A stretch of 23,139 nt of DNA from Candidatus Poseidoniales archaeon (GCA_009887135.1 QXYA01000032.1:1-23139), one strand, 5' to 3'. Positions 1 to 8,905 are shown, counted from the first letter of the stretch. Notes: generated by a model from the sequence alone, not told the origin. Numbers and translations: made by a program.

Positions 1-72
1 ACAGAAGAATCATGATCATTGTAACCATGGAACTGAGAGCAAACTCTGCCCTATCATTTTGATAAAGCCTCT

Positions 73-97
73 CCTCCATGTGTAAACACATGCGAGG
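73..97. repeat. Inverted repeat / hairpin at left edge
   Basis: Bases 77-83 (catgtgt) and 86-92 (acacatg) form a perfect 7-bp inverted repeat around AA. With one bulged base the stem extends through cctc (73-76) and gagg (94-97). It lies about 40 bp beyond the stop of the large surface-protein gene, so it could form in that transcript's 3' end. No T-tract typical of archaeal termination follows it on the minus strand, so a terminator role is only a guess. The rest of bases 1-135 shows no convincing gene. Confidence 0.35.
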
Positions 98-135
98 CTG
101 GCCTAAATGCTTGCGTACAATTGATGTTAATCCAT

Positions 136-3100
136 CTATTGTTGGTACTCAATCCATTGTTCTGACTGAGCATCATAGTAGTAGAGAGTCCCTTCAGGAC
201 TTCTTGACCATTTTACGCCGTTTTCTTCCCATTCTTGTCGCTCTTCAGGGGATTCTTGGAGGAGTTGAGTCTCTTCCTGCCCTTGTTGAGCAACCTGTTG
301 AGTGAACGGGCTTACTTTCTCAACCATGTCTGAATTTCTTTTCATCATTCCAAGACCTGCAAGAATTCCAAGAACAAGTACTGCTACTGCAGTCCAAATC
401 CACATTCCAGAGCCTTGTTCTTCAACTTCAGCCTTGGTGCGGGTTGCATCGCCAGGGTATGCATCATTTCTGTCAGCGACACCATCACCATCAGTATCCT
501 TGGATTCGAGAGCATCGAGAGGGAAATCATCTTCCAAATCATTCACACCATCATTGTCTGAATCAAGTTGTTCCAATGCACATCCGTCATCATCAGAAAT
601 ACTTGTTGAGTTTGTATTTGGACAATCATCATCCTTGTCTGTTACGCCGTCGAGATCTGTATCTCTTTGGCTTGCAACACAACCATCGACATCGAGTGAG
701 GGGTTGACATCAGTCATTGGGCAAAGATCATCTGCATTATTTACAGTATCCATATCATCATCGAGTTGTGAAGCAGAACATCCTTCTGAGTTCGGCATTT
801 CGCCAATTGGAGTAGCTGGACAAACATCGATATTGTTGAAAATTTGATCTTGGTCATCATCGAGTTGACTGTCTGAACAACCGTTCACATCAATGACGCT
901 AACTGGTTCGGTTCCAGGACAAAGGTCAACATCGTTCTTGACACCATCGCCATCATCATCTTTCTGAGCATCAGCACAGCCATCTTGATCGACTGTAGCC
1001 CCTGCTTCTGTTAATCCACAAAGGTCAGCACTATCGTATACGCCATCATTATCATTGTCTCGTTGTTCAGATGAACAACCATAGCCATCGACTGGACTTC
1101 CTGCAGGTGTTGATGGACATTGGTCAACATCGTCACTCAAGCCATCGTTAGCACCATCTCTCTGAGAATCTGCGCAACCTGCGCCATCAACAGTTAGTCC
1201 AAGAGGTGTGGACGGACATGCATCATATGCGTCCTTTATTCCATCTAAGTCGCCATCAAGTTCAGTATCTGAACAACCATTTGTGTTGACAGTTTCACCA
1301 GCAGGTGTTGATGGACAAGCATCGTTTGAATTTGGTACACCATCACTGTCATCATCGATTTCAGTATCTGAACATCCAGTTGCATCAACAACTTGTCCAG
1401 CAGGTGTGTTCGGACAAAGATCAGGAGTGTTACCGTTTGCATTATCACCGTATCCATCTCCATCTTGGTCAGCCCATTGTGTGGAATCTGTTGGGAATGC
1501 GTCAGCATTGTTACCAGCTTGGTTATCTCCGAATCCATCACCGTCTTGATCTTCCCATTGTGTCGAATCTGTTGGGAATGCATCAGGATCATTTCCAGCC
1601 TGATTATCTCCGAATCCATCTCCATCTTGGTCGTCCCATTGTGTGGAATCAGTTGGGAATGCATCTCCATCAGTACCTGTAGGGTTGTCTCCGAATCCAT
1701 CTCCATCGGTATCTTCCCATTGAGTTGCATCTGTTGGGTATGCGTCAGGAGTCGTTCCACTCGGGTTATCTCCGTATCCATCACCATCTTGGTCAGCCCA
1801 TTGCGTAGAATCAGTTGGGAACAGGTCTCCATTTGTACCTGAGGAGTTGTCTCCAAATCCATCTCCATCAGAATCACTCCATTGAGTTGCATCGCTTGGC
1901 CAAAGGTCAGGATTACTTCCGCTTGGATTGTCTCCATAGCCATCTCCATCAGAATCACTCCATTGTGTCGAGTCTGTAGGGAAAGCATCACCGTATGTGC
2001 CGTTTAGATTGTCTCCATATCCGTCTCCATCTTGGTCAGACCATTGTGTTCCATCACTCGGGAAGGCATCGGACATGTTTCCAGTTGGATTGTCTCCATA
2101 GCCATCACCATCTTGATCAGACCATTGAGAGGAATCATTCACGAAGGCATCAATGCTGTCATTGTACCCATCATTATCTGTATCAACTTGACTTGATGCA
2201 CATCCATCAAGATCGACCAGTGATCCAGTTGGTGTGTTTGGGCACAGGTCATCTTCGTTAGCAACACTGTCACCATCATCATCGAAGACGATATTGAAAC
2301 AGGTTGTATCGCCGATTCGTTGTGTTCCATCTGATTCATACAGTTCTGCAAGAGCACAGTATGTGCCAGATGCAGTTGGAGTAGTGTAGTTCCATGTTCC
2401 AAGGCTCATCCCCTGATAGGTTGCAGTGAAAGATGTGAGTGGTGATTGAGCAATCGTTGCATTTCCAGAATCCAATATCTTAATTTTGTAATCATAAGAA
2501 TCCCCTACAATGAGGTCTTGTCCACGAATTGTAACATCATTTGTCGGTGAAGTGACGCTTGAAGAAACACTACTGATGACAATTGATGGCAGCTGTGGGA
2601 TGAAACTATCATCATCCAACCCCGTGAGATTTTCATCAGTATCAAGATTAACTTGAGTTCCATTTACACTTAGTATTGCTACAAAAATATGGCTGCTCGT
2701 AGTGGTAGGTCCAGCCCAAGAGATGTTGTATGATCGGTTTTCTGTTGAACTTGTGAAGGTGTCAGTACTCTCGTCGATGATTGATGCATTGACTGCTGAT
2801 TGGATGCTGTTGCTGGCTAAGAAGTCATTGAGGAACACATCTTCATCAAAGACAAGCCAACGCATATCATAGGTTGTTGTCGTTGAAAGATTTGTCAGTT
2901 CGATCAAACCAGTTGTTGATGAGGTGACTTCGACTTCAACCATATCAAGTTCATATGTATCGAAATCATCATCAAGGAAATTACCAGATGCATCGAAAAG
3001 TATTGTTTCGATATCAACATCAGACTCATTCATTTCTGGTGAGAAGGATACGTTGTATTCGTATGTTGTTGATGTTGCATTGAAACTTCCCTGTGCTAAT

Positions 3101-4731
3101 GTTGTTGAAATTGTTGTATTGCCAATCATGTATTGATTCATCACAGTTGTGTAATTGTACATGGTATTTGCAGTCAACCCTGAATAGGAAATTGATGCAT
3201 TTGTTTCATTATTAATCACAACATTTGCAAGTTCAAAACTCTGACCGCCACCCGGATTATCTGTTTCGATTGTAATGTCGTAGGTGTTGAGATTTACAGT
3301 TCCACCAAAAGATTGAAACAGATATACATCCACATATGACGTGATGTTTTGAGTGGCTAGAACAGTTAATTGCTCGTTATCTGTTGTTGAGCTGCCAGAG
3401 GCTAGGAACGACCCATTGATCGTATCCCAACCGACATCGATGTCTTCAATTGCATCTGAGAATGTGACATTGACGAAGTAGGTGACGCCTGTAATCATTT
3501 GAATCTCGAAATAATCGACATCAGTCGTTGTGTGAAGAGAGAGGTCAGTACAGTCGAGTGGGAGCATGCTTGCCTGTGTTGCACTTGTTTGTACATCGTT
3601 TGGTTCGAGGATATCAGCTTGAATTGTACCTGCTGCAGATGTACCATTTCCAATACATGAAGTCGTTGGAGGTGGTGGATTTCCTCCTCCTCCTGTAGAA
3701 TTATTTGATGACCAACCAGTCCATGTTCCGGAGTTCGTACTTCCAGTAGAACCTCCATTTCCAGGAGATCCAGCCGAACCAGTTCCGTAAGGGGCGCCTG
3801 CAAGACCAGCGCTTCCCGCGACAGCAGAGATCGTTGCAGCAGTTGAAATGGATAAGTTCGTTGCACTGTTCGCAAGCAAGTCGATTGAACCGCCGGAGCC
3901 ACCGCCACCGCCGTTTCCACCATCATACATACCGATGCATACACCGACACAGTCTCCATCAGCACCATCGCCACCGTTTCCTCCATCTGCTTCTATTGAT
4001 GCAGTTGAACTTACAGTGAGTTCATTTGATTTCATAATGATGCTACCGCCAGATCCGCCGCCAGCACCTGAGCCACCGTTTCCAGATCCGTTGTTGTAAC
4101 GGTAACCCTGTTCTCCATTTTCACCAATAGCTGTAACTGTTCCATCAATATCGATAACATCAGCGTAGACAATGATTCGGCCACCACCATTTCCTCCAAA
4201 AGAAACAAGGTTTCCATTCGAATCAAAGACATCTCCTCCATTCGATCCGGTTTCATTACCGACGCCGTAAGAAGAGCCTCCATTTGTTTGACCAGTCGAA
4301 AGACCGCCACCATCGCCACCACTACCGTAGTGTCCTGCTCCTCCAGCACCCTCTCCATTGAAGTTTGCTGGGAGTATAACTGACCCTCCAACACCTTGGG
4401 TATTCGTTGGACTATCATAGGCGATGATCGCACCTCCTGATGCAATTGTTAGGGTGTTAACTGTGAGAATCAAGTCTCCTGTTGCAACAATTGAGCCACA
4501 TGGTGAAACAATTCCACATCCGATATAGACATCGTCATAGGAGTGGCTTCCATTGAGATAAGTTGTGTTGAGAACTGTAAGATTGTTCGATCCTACGCCA
4601 GGTGGACTTGCTTTTGCACTCGAACTTGCACTTATCATTGGTGATGCCAACGAGACGGACATCGTTGCAAGCATTAGGGTGATTAAAATGGCCGAGATTC
4701 TACGTGGAGGCTTCTCTCTTCGGTTGGACAT
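136..4731 (-). CDS. Giant secreted, membrane-anchored protein with TSP type-3-like Ca-binding repeats
   Basis: A 1531-residue protein, probably displayed on the cell surface. An N-terminal signal segment (about residues 10-42, small-residue cleavage region near SSAKA) is followed by a Gly-rich, low-Lys stretch (about 95-360). Next comes a Thr/Ser/Asn-rich region with beta-sandwich-like composition and many N-x-S/T sequons (about 360-790). Residues about 790-1430 hold acidic repeats: nine tandem 27-residue units centred on DxDGDGYGDN, and ten units pairing CP with GC, which resemble thrombospondin type-3 calcium-binding repeats. A single membrane helix (about 1443-1462) follows, then a roughly 70-residue Gln/Glu-rich tail ending in a WW-like module (two Trp framing a YYY). 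The layout implies an outer Ca-dependent stalk with a small cytoplasmic tail. Adhesion, attachment or particle binding are possible roles, but function is not shown. The gene is last in a minus-strand run. Confidence 0.85.
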   Translation of the reverse strand: MSNRREKPPRRISAILITLMLATMSVSLASPMISASSSAKASPPGVGSNNLTVLNTTYLNGSHSYDDVYIGCGIVSPCGSIVATGDLILTVNTLTIASGGAIIAYDSPTNTQGVGGSVILPANFNGEGAGGAGHYGSGGDGGGLSTGQTNGGSSYGVGNETGSNGGDVFDSNGNLVSFGGNGGGRIIVYADVIDIDGTVTAIGENGEQGYRYNNGSGNGGSGAGGGSGGSIIMKSNELTVSSTASIEADGGNGGDGADGDCVGVCIGMYDGGNGGGGGSGGSIDLLANSATNLSISTAATISAVAGSAGLAGAPYGTGSAGSPGNGGSTGSTNSGTWTGWSSNNSTGGGGNPPPPTTSCIGNGTSAAGTIQADILEPNDVQTSATQASMLPLDCTDLSLHTTTDVDYFEIQMITGVTYFVNVTFSDAIEDIDVGWDTINGSFLASGSSTTDNEQLTVLATQNITSYVDVYLFQSFGGTVNLNTYDITIETDNPGGGQSFELANVVINNETNASISYSGLTANTMYNYTTVMNQYMIGNTTISTTLAQGSFNATSTTYEYNVSFSPEMNESDVDIETILFDASGNFLDDDFDTYELDMVEVEVTSSTTGLIELTNLSTTTTYDMRWLVFDEDVFLNDFLASNSIQSAVNASIIDESTDTFTSSTENRSYNISWAGPTTTSSHIFVAILSVNGTQVNLDTDENLTGLDDDSFIPQLPSIVISSVSSSVTSPTNDVTIRGQDLIVGDSYDYKIKILDSGNATIAQSPLTSFTATYQGMSLGTWNYTTPTASGTYCALAELYESDGTQRIGDTTCFNIVFDDDGDSVANEDDLCPNTPTGSLVDLDGCASSQVDTDNDGYNDSIDAFVNDSSQWSDQDGDGYGDNPTGNMSDAFPSDGTQWSDQDGDGYGDNLNGTYGDAFPTDSTQWSDSDGDGYGDNPSGSNPDLWPSDATQWSDSDGDGFGDNSSGTNGDLFPTDSTQWADQDGDGYGDNPSGTTPDAYPTDATQWEDTDGDGFGDNPTGTDGDAFPTDSTQWDDQDGDGFGDNQAGNDPDAFPTDSTQWEDQDGDGFGDNQAGNNADAFPTDSTQWADQDGDGYGDNANGNTPDLCPNTPAGQVVDATGCSDTEIDDDSDGVPNSNDACPSTPAGETVNTNGCSDTELDGDLDGIKDAYDACPSTPLGLTVDGAGCADSQRDGANDGLSDDVDQCPSTPAGSPVDGYGCSSEQRDNDNDGVYDSADLCGLTEAGATVDQDGCADAQKDDDGDGVKNDVDLCPGTEPVSVIDVNGCSDSQLDDDQDQIFNNIDVCPATPIGEMPNSEGCSASQLDDDMDTVNNADDLCPMTDVNPSLDVDGCVASQRDTDLDGVTDKDDDCPNTNSTSISDDDGCALEQLDSDNDGVNDLEDDFPLDALESKDTDGDGVADRNDAYPGDATRTKAEVEEQGSGMWIWTAVAVLVLGILAGLGMMKRNSDMVEKVSPFTQQVAQQGQEETQLLQESPEERQEWEENGVKWSRSPEGTLYYYDAQSEQWIEYQQ
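1402..2130 (-). repeat. Nine tandem 81-bp coding repeats
   Basis: Nine in-frame copies of an 81-bp unit lie inside the surface-protein gene, each encoding a 27-residue block that starts (T/S)QW and carries a DGDGYGDN or DGDGFGDN loop. The TQW codons recur at exact 81-bp steps from 2130 down to 1482. The protein blocks are more uniform than the DNA, which differs at many third positions, so the array is old enough to have diverged or is held by selection on protein. Long open frames on the opposite strand here are by-products of the repeat. Confidence 0.9.
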
Positions 4732-4779
4732 AGATGTAGGAAAACCTCATCGCTTATCAGCATCTCGCCTCAACGACAT

Positions 4780-5019
4780 TCAAATGGCGGTCGGAGCAAC
4801 GTGGCCATCCTTCTTGTCATCAGGCTTACGAACCCGTGACCAGACTCCACTCATGAGTTCGTCATGATGGTCGCCGCAATAGTGGAATCGTCGGTATGCT
4901 TCACGGAATGAATATGCTTTCTTTCCGGTTGCAACGAGGTATCCTTCAGGTGAAAGGCGTGATACAATTGTTCCAATTGCACTGCATCCAGTATAATCAC
5001 AGGCTGGTCCTTCGCTCAT
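4780..5019 (-). CDS. Small Cys/His protein, possible zinc finger
   Basis: A 79-residue soluble protein. It has an N-terminal CDYTGC pair and a later YCGDHHDE cluster, so two Cys near residues 8-13 and a Cys-x-x-His-His group near residue 48 could bind one zinc ion. The rest is basic (a Lys/Arg-rich C-terminus), so nucleic-acid or protein binding is conceivable. An SD-like ggtga lies a few bases before the ATG. The gene sits about 40 bp after the biotin carrier gene and 48 bp before the surface-protein gene on the same strand. I do not recognise a named family. Confidence 0.65.
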   Translation of the reverse strand: MSEGPACDYTGCSAIGTIVSRLSPEGYLVATGKKAYSFREAYRRFHYCGDHHDELMSGVWSRVRKPDDKKDGHVAPTAI

Positions 5020-5060
5020 ACATTCACCTATCCTTCATTCTAATTGAACTGTTGCTTTTT

Positions 5061-5471
5061 TTAGTCTTCTTCTTCCGATTCATCAGGTTCAATGACGACT
5101 AAGGGGACATTGGCTTCAATGGCTTGTCCTTCCTCACATGATACTGAAATAACAGTGCCACTGATTGGAGCTTGTATTTCGTTTTGCATTTTCATCGCCT
5201 CAAGGATGAGGATCACTTGTCCTTCTTTGACAACTTCTCCAAGCGATACTTCCACAGTGACTACTTTTCCAGGGATATTCGCAGAAACAGTTCCACTCTT
5301 CTTTTTCTTTGACCCACTGCTTCTGCGTGCTCGTGGTGCAACTTGTGCGTTTGGAACTTCAATGTTGAAGGTTTTTCCTTCAACGACAGCGTCCCATGAA
5401 CCATCGTCCTTTGCTGTGAGTTCAACCTCAAATTCAACACCATCAACTTTTACTGTTCTTTTTTCAGTCAT
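5061..5471 (-). CDS. Biotin carboxyl carrier protein of acyl-CoA carboxylase
   Basis: A 136-residue biotinyl carrier that shuttles carboxyl groups between a biotin carboxylase and the carboxyltransferase encoded just upstream. The biotinylation motif EAMKM is clear, with Lys94 as the attachment site. The fold is the usual 70-residue C-terminal barrel, preceded by a basic Ser/Lys linker (about 45-60) and an N-terminal beta segment (about 1-40) like that of methylmalonyl-CoA decarboxylase and propionyl-CoA carboxylase carriers. The tail is very acidic. The ATG at 5471 is chosen because ggagatg lies 5 bases upstream and the protein then begins like its family. The longer open frame back to 5609 runs through the neighbouring small gene and has no such support. 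It starts 4 bp after the stop of the small subunit, so the two are probably co-translated. No biotin carboxylase subunit is in the window. Confidence 0.93.
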   Translation of the reverse strand: MTEKRTVKVDGVEFEVELTAKDDGSWDAVVEGKTFNIEVPNAQVAPRARRSSGSKKKKSGTVSANIPGKVVTVEVSLGEVVKEGQVILILEAMKMQNEIQAPISGTVISVSCEEGQAIEANVPLVVIEPDESEEED

Positions 5472-5475
5472 ATGT

Positions 5476-5664
5476 TCATCTCCATGGGCTGCGACTACTG
5501 CGTTGAGCCATAAGCGAAGATTTGCCCATAACAATTCTGCGATGGTCCTGAGCCCATGCTTCTCCAGATTGGCGTCCTTTTCCGGAAGGGTCCTCTGAGC
5601 CAGCATCAACCATACTTAGGACTGCTGCGATGGCTGCCATTCGGAGTGTTTGATCATCTGTCAT
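5476..5664 (-). CDS. Small PccX/epsilon-like subunit of acyl-CoA carboxylase (candidate)
   Basis: A 62-residue protein encoded between the carboxyltransferase beta subunit (9-bp gap) and the biotin carrier (4-bp gap), with SD-like aggtg before its ATG. It begins with a helix of the type IAAVLSMVD, continues with a Gly/Ser linker, and ends in a basic segment containing GEAWAQDHRR and a terminal SPWR. Short proteins with an N-terminal helical ELAALVAVL-like stretch and a C-terminal Trp/Arg patch are known as actinobacterial acyl-CoA carboxylase epsilon subunits, and haloarchaeal propionyl-CoA carboxylase needs a small third subunit (PccX). The match here is by position, size and pattern, not strict identity. 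I infer that it bridges or stabilises the carboxylase complex. Confidence 0.6.
   Translation of the reverse strand: MTDDQTLRMAAIAAVLSMVDAGSEDPSGKGRQSGEAWAQDHRRIVMGKSSLMAQRSSRSPWR
5477..5483 (-). promoter_or_regulatory. Shine-Dalgarno site fixing the biotin carrier start
   Basis: Read on the minus strand this is ggagatg, 5 bases before the ATG at 5471. It lies in the last codons of the upstream small-subunit gene and supports the short 136-residue form of the carrier over the 182-residue open frame. Confidence 0.7.
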
Positions 5665-5673
5665 GAAAACACC

Positions 5674-7227
5674 TCAAAGTGGAATATTACCGTGCTTCTT
5701 TGCAGGTCGGATTTCTTCTTTATCCAAGAGCATTAAGAGTGCTCTTGATAGTTTAGAACGAGTTTCGCTCGGTTCGATAACATCATCGATGTACCCCATA
5801 GCAGCTGCCTTGTATGGATTCGCAAAAGTCTCTGTGAAATCAGACACAAGTCGCTCGCGCTCTTGTTCTTGATTACGTGATTGCTTGAGTCTTCTGCGAT
5901 GAATGATCTCAACGGCCCCATCAGCACCCATGACGGCTAATTCAGCACCTGGCCAAGCTACATTGTAATCTCCTCGAATGTGTTTTGAGGACATGACATC
6001 ATACGCTCCACCGTATGCCTTTCGAAGAATGACTGTCAACTTAGGAACAGTTGCTTCAGCGTATGCGTAGAGTAACTTAGCGCCGTGGCGAATAATTCCA
6101 CCCCATTCCTGATTGGTCCCTGGTAAGAATCCTGGTACATCCTCCAAAGTTACCAATGGTATGTTGAAGGCGTCACAAAATCGTACAAATCGTGCTGCTT
6201 TATCGCTTGCATCGATATCCAGACATCCTGCGAGAACCTTTGGTTGATTTGCAACCACTCCAACGGTATGTCCCGCTAAGTGTCCAAATCCACAGATAAT
6301 GTTCATTGCATAATCGGCTTGGACTTCCAAGAAAGCCCCGTCATCAAGGACTTCTCGAATGACGTCGGTCACATCGTATGGTTTGTTGGAGTCTTCAGGA
6401 ATGATCTCACTCAAGGCATCGCAGGTTCGGTATGGGTCATCTGATGTTTTTCGAACAGGCGCTCGGGACATGTTGTTTGAAGGGAACATGTCACAAAGAT
6501 CTCGTGCGAGTTGAATCGCTGAATCATCACTGTCGGCAGTGAAGTGAGAAACGCCTGATTTCGAGGCATGCGTCATTGCTCCACCCAAGTCTTCGAAGGA
6601 TACGACTTCATTTGTTACGGTCTTGATGACTTCTGGACCTGTGATGAACATGTGTGCGGTTTTGTCAACCATGATCACAAAGTCCGTAATTGCAGGACTG
6701 TAGACTGCTCCACCAGCACATGGACCCATGATGACGCTGATTTGAGGTATGACACCTGATGCACGTACGTTTCTGAAGAAAATTTCAGCATAGGAACCGA
6801 GTGAAGCAACTCCTTCCTGAATACGTGCTCCACCTGAGTCATTTAGGCCAATGACTGGTCGCCCCGTTTTGAGGGCCATATCAAGGACTTTGCAGATTTT
6901 CAGACCATGCATTTCTCCTAAGGAACCTCCATAGACAGTGAAATCCTGAGCAAATGCAAACACTTCTCTGCCATTGATCATGCCATGGCCAGTAACAACA
7001 CCATCGCCGGGAATGACGTTCTTATCCATATCAAAATCTCGACATCGATGTTCAACAAGTGCATCTATCTCTTGGAATGAACCATCATCAAGGAGCATCT
7101 CAAGGCGCTCCCGTGCCGTCATTTTCCCTCGATTATGCTGAGCTTCAATTCGTGCTTGGCCGCCTCCTGCTTCACTTCGAGATTTCCTTGCACGAAGGTC
7201 ATTGAGACGTTTTTCTGTTGAAGACAT
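5674..7227 (-). CDS. pccB: Acyl-CoA (propionyl-CoA) carboxylase, carboxyltransferase beta subunit
   Basis: The carboxyltransferase moves the carboxyl group from carboxybiotin to acyl-CoA, giving methylmalonyl-CoA from propionyl-CoA in the cytoplasm. The product is about 517 residues, usual for the family. The two crotonase-type halves are clear: GGARIQEGV and MGPCAGGAVYSPA (acyl-CoA oxyanion loop) in the first, and GFLPGTNQEWGGIIRHGAK and KAYGGAYDVMSSK in the second. The protein ends with the typical KHGNIPL. The Asp in AYDVM aligns, counting from the C-terminus, with the Asp described as favouring propionyl-CoA in Streptomyces PccB; that alignment is from memory. I choose the ATG at 7227 because ggtga lies 5 bases upstream; an in-frame GTG at 7254 would add nine residues. 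It leads a group with the small subunit and biotin carrier. A methylmalonyl-CoA decarboxylase role is possible, but no membrane beta subunit is nearby. Confidence 0.95.
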   Translation of the reverse strand: MSSTEKRLNDLRARKSRSEAGGGQARIEAQHNRGKMTARERLEMLLDDGSFQEIDALVEHRCRDFDMDKNVIPGDGVVTGHGMINGREVFAFAQDFTVYGGSLGEMHGLKICKVLDMALKTGRPVIGLNDSGGARIQEGVASLGSYAEIFFRNVRASGVIPQISVIMGPCAGGAVYSPAITDFVIMVDKTAHMFITGPEVIKTVTNEVVSFEDLGGAMTHASKSGVSHFTADSDDSAIQLARDLCDMFPSNNMSRAPVRKTSDDPYRTCDALSEIIPEDSNKPYDVTDVIREVLDDGAFLEVQADYAMNIICGFGHLAGHTVGVVANQPKVLAGCLDIDASDKAARFVRFCDAFNIPLVTLEDVPGFLPGTNQEWGGIIRHGAKLLYAYAEATVPKLTVILRKAYGGAYDVMSSKHIRGDYNVAWPGAELAVMGADGAVEIIHRRRLKQSRNQEQERERLVSDFTETFANPYKAAAMGYIDDVIEPSETRSKLSRALLMLLDKEEIRPAKKHGNIPL

Positions 7228-7300
7228 CTTGCTCACCAGTTCCTGCTTGGGCACAACGCCCTTATTGGTTGCCCTTGATTACAACGGTAAACATAGACGT

Positions 7301-8905
7301 TCAGGAGGTTCGTACGTGAACCACTTCCCAATCTTCTTTTCCATATGGAGGGTCCTTCCAATCAGGATCTCCTGGTAAGATGAGCCCCTCACCAATCGAT
7401 GCCATTTCTTTGGCCAATTGGTGATGCATTTTTATCAAATCATCCCACTCTACCTGACCACTCCGTAACTTGAACCAAAGTCGTAGATTCCTCCATGACT
7501 TGCATAAGCGCTCAAATAATTTGAGATGAAGACGCGCAGATATTGGCCACCAGACGAGAAGAATGAGGGATACAATTGGCCATGGGATGAACGCCAATGC
7601 TGGAAGAATATAACCAGGTAATTCGACATCCTGTAAGAACGAATTCTTCGACGCAAGCAACCATCCTATAGAAATTGAAGTGAAGACCCACCAAATGGGA
7701 TATAACGCCACCGAATAGAGAAGTTTCATCGACCCAATAGCTGAATGAGTGTCTTCGTTTTTCGACTGGATGATGACAACAAGTCGAATGAACATGTAAG
7801 GAACGATGGCTCCAATCATTGCAGACCATGTTACGATTCCAAGCATCCATGAAGCAGACCAAATCCACAAGATCATATTTTTCAAGAAGGCGGTTTTGGA
7901 GATCTTCTTTTCACGGTCCCGTAATTCCCATGAACGAAGTCCGATATGTTCCATCTCACGATGATGTTCTTTGAATTTGGTTTCCATATCCAGATTTCGT
8001 TCAGGGTCGTTCTGTGCGAGGTATTGCCATGCCGCACGAACTCGACGAGAGCCAAGGACGGCTTCATGAAACGTGATTGGTTTCACATCATCTCCACTGC
8101 GAGCAGTGTGAATCATACGGCGAGCACGCCAAACAAGTTCTCTGTCCTCCCATGTCTCTTGGGCTTGATTGCAGCGTTGAATCTCGGTGTGAAGTAAGTT
8201 TGTCATTTCTTCACACCAAACTCTGTCATGAGCTAAGTCACCATGTTCTGCAAGTTCTTCAGACGATGGTTGTAAAGCACCTTCTTCACCGGGAAGTGGT
8301 GGATAGGTTAGGCGGCGATTGACTTGCAAACTAACCCGTTCTCTAAATTGATGTTGATCACTGTAATGCAATCCAATTGGGACAAGGTGAGGTCTTGGTT
8401 TTTCCATCTCATCCGCTTTTCGAATCGAGTCGAGGAGAATACGTGCAGCACCCGTTCGCATTTTCACTGGATGCGCCTTTGTGTGTGAGATTCCTTCTGG
8501 AAAAATCGCAACACGTTGTCCACTTGCAACACTTGAGGAAAGGGTGTCGATAAGGCCTGAATTGGCTTTCTTTCTCTCCTCTTTATCCCCTACGTTATCC
8601 TGTGGTCGAAGGACAGGTTTTGCATCGATTGCTCGAAGTATATGTCCCAAAATTGGAGTTTTGAATAATGGGCTTTTGGCAGCGAATGTCAACCCACCCG
8701 GCAATGCTGCCATCATCAACATCGGATCGATGAGGCCGCCAGGATGCCATGCGGTGAATATGATGCCTCCTTCTTGTGGCAGTGTGTCAAGATCGACCAA
8801 GGATATTTCCCTGAACCATGTGTCCATGAGGGCACGATTCACTCTTCGCACTCGTGTATAGCCCTTGCTGGGCTTGAGTGCATCCGGGTCTTTCTCCCAT
8901 GCCAT
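7301..8905 (-). CDS. PlsC-type glycerol(phosphate) acyltransferase with membrane C-terminus
   Basis: A 534-residue acyltransferase-family protein. The N-terminal catalytic domain has the motif HPGGLID (His54, Asp60) and the phosphate-binding FPEGIS (135-140). The His-Asp spacing of five residues is that of the Gat1/Sct1 glycerol-3-phosphate/DHAP acyltransferase branch and related bacterial HPNxxxD proteins, not the four of classical PlsC. Residues about 340-500 hold three or four hydrophobic helices in pairs, so the protein is probably integral to the membrane with the active domain on the cytoplasmic face. The ATG at 8905 is preferred over that at 8929 because gaggat sits 4 bases upstream. 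It is transcribed toward pccB and divergently from the mutase subunit. The acyl substrate is unknown. In an archaeon with ether lipids its purpose is an open question. Confidence 0.85.
   Translation of the reverse strand: MAWEKDPDALKPSKGYTRVRRVNRALMDTWFREISLVDLDTLPQEGGIIFTAWHPGGLIDPMLMMAALPGGLTFAAKSPLFKTPILGHILRAIDAKPVLRPQDNVGDKEERKKANSGLIDTLSSSVASGQRVAIFPEGISHTKAHPVKMRTGAARILLDSIRKADEMEKPRPHLVPIGLHYSDQHQFRERVSLQVNRRLTYPPLPGEEGALQPSSEELAEHGDLAHDRVWCEEMTNLLHTEIQRCNQAQETWEDRELVWRARRMIHTARSGDDVKPITFHEAVLGSRRVRAAWQYLAQNDPERNLDMETKFKEHHREMEHIGLRSWELRDREKKISKTAFLKNMILWIWSASWMLGIVTWSAMIGAIVPYMFIRLVVIIQSKNEDTHSAIGSMKLLYSVALYPIWWVFTSISIGWLLASKNSFLQDVELPGYILPALAFIPWPIVSLILLVWWPISARLHLKLFERLCKSWRNLRLWFKLRSGQVEWDDLIKMHHQLAKEMASIGEGLILPGDPDWKDPPYGKEDWEVVHVRTS

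Noticed and set aside
1245..1991. 248-codon minus-strand open frame and several plus-strand frames over the repeat region
   Set aside because: They are frame shadows of the 81-bp repeats; their proteins are repetitive Met/Leu/Gln or His-rich strings with no domain sense.
1402..2130. Regular repeats considered as a CRISPR array
   Set aside because: Units are contiguous 81-bp coding blocks with no unique spacers, in frame within a long gene.
5092..5598. 168-codon plus-strand frame opposite the biotin carrier
   Set aside because: Antisense shadow; the minus strand has clear biotinylation and operon evidence.
5472..5609. 46-residue N-terminal extension of the biotin carrier frame
   Set aside because: It overlaps the small-subunit gene in another frame, lacks an SD site, and the internal ATG at 5471 has ggagatg at good spacing and gives the normal family start.
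7228..7254. GTG start adding nine residues to the carboxyltransferase
   Set aside because: The ATG at 7227 has ggtga 5 bases upstream and fits the usual family N-terminus.
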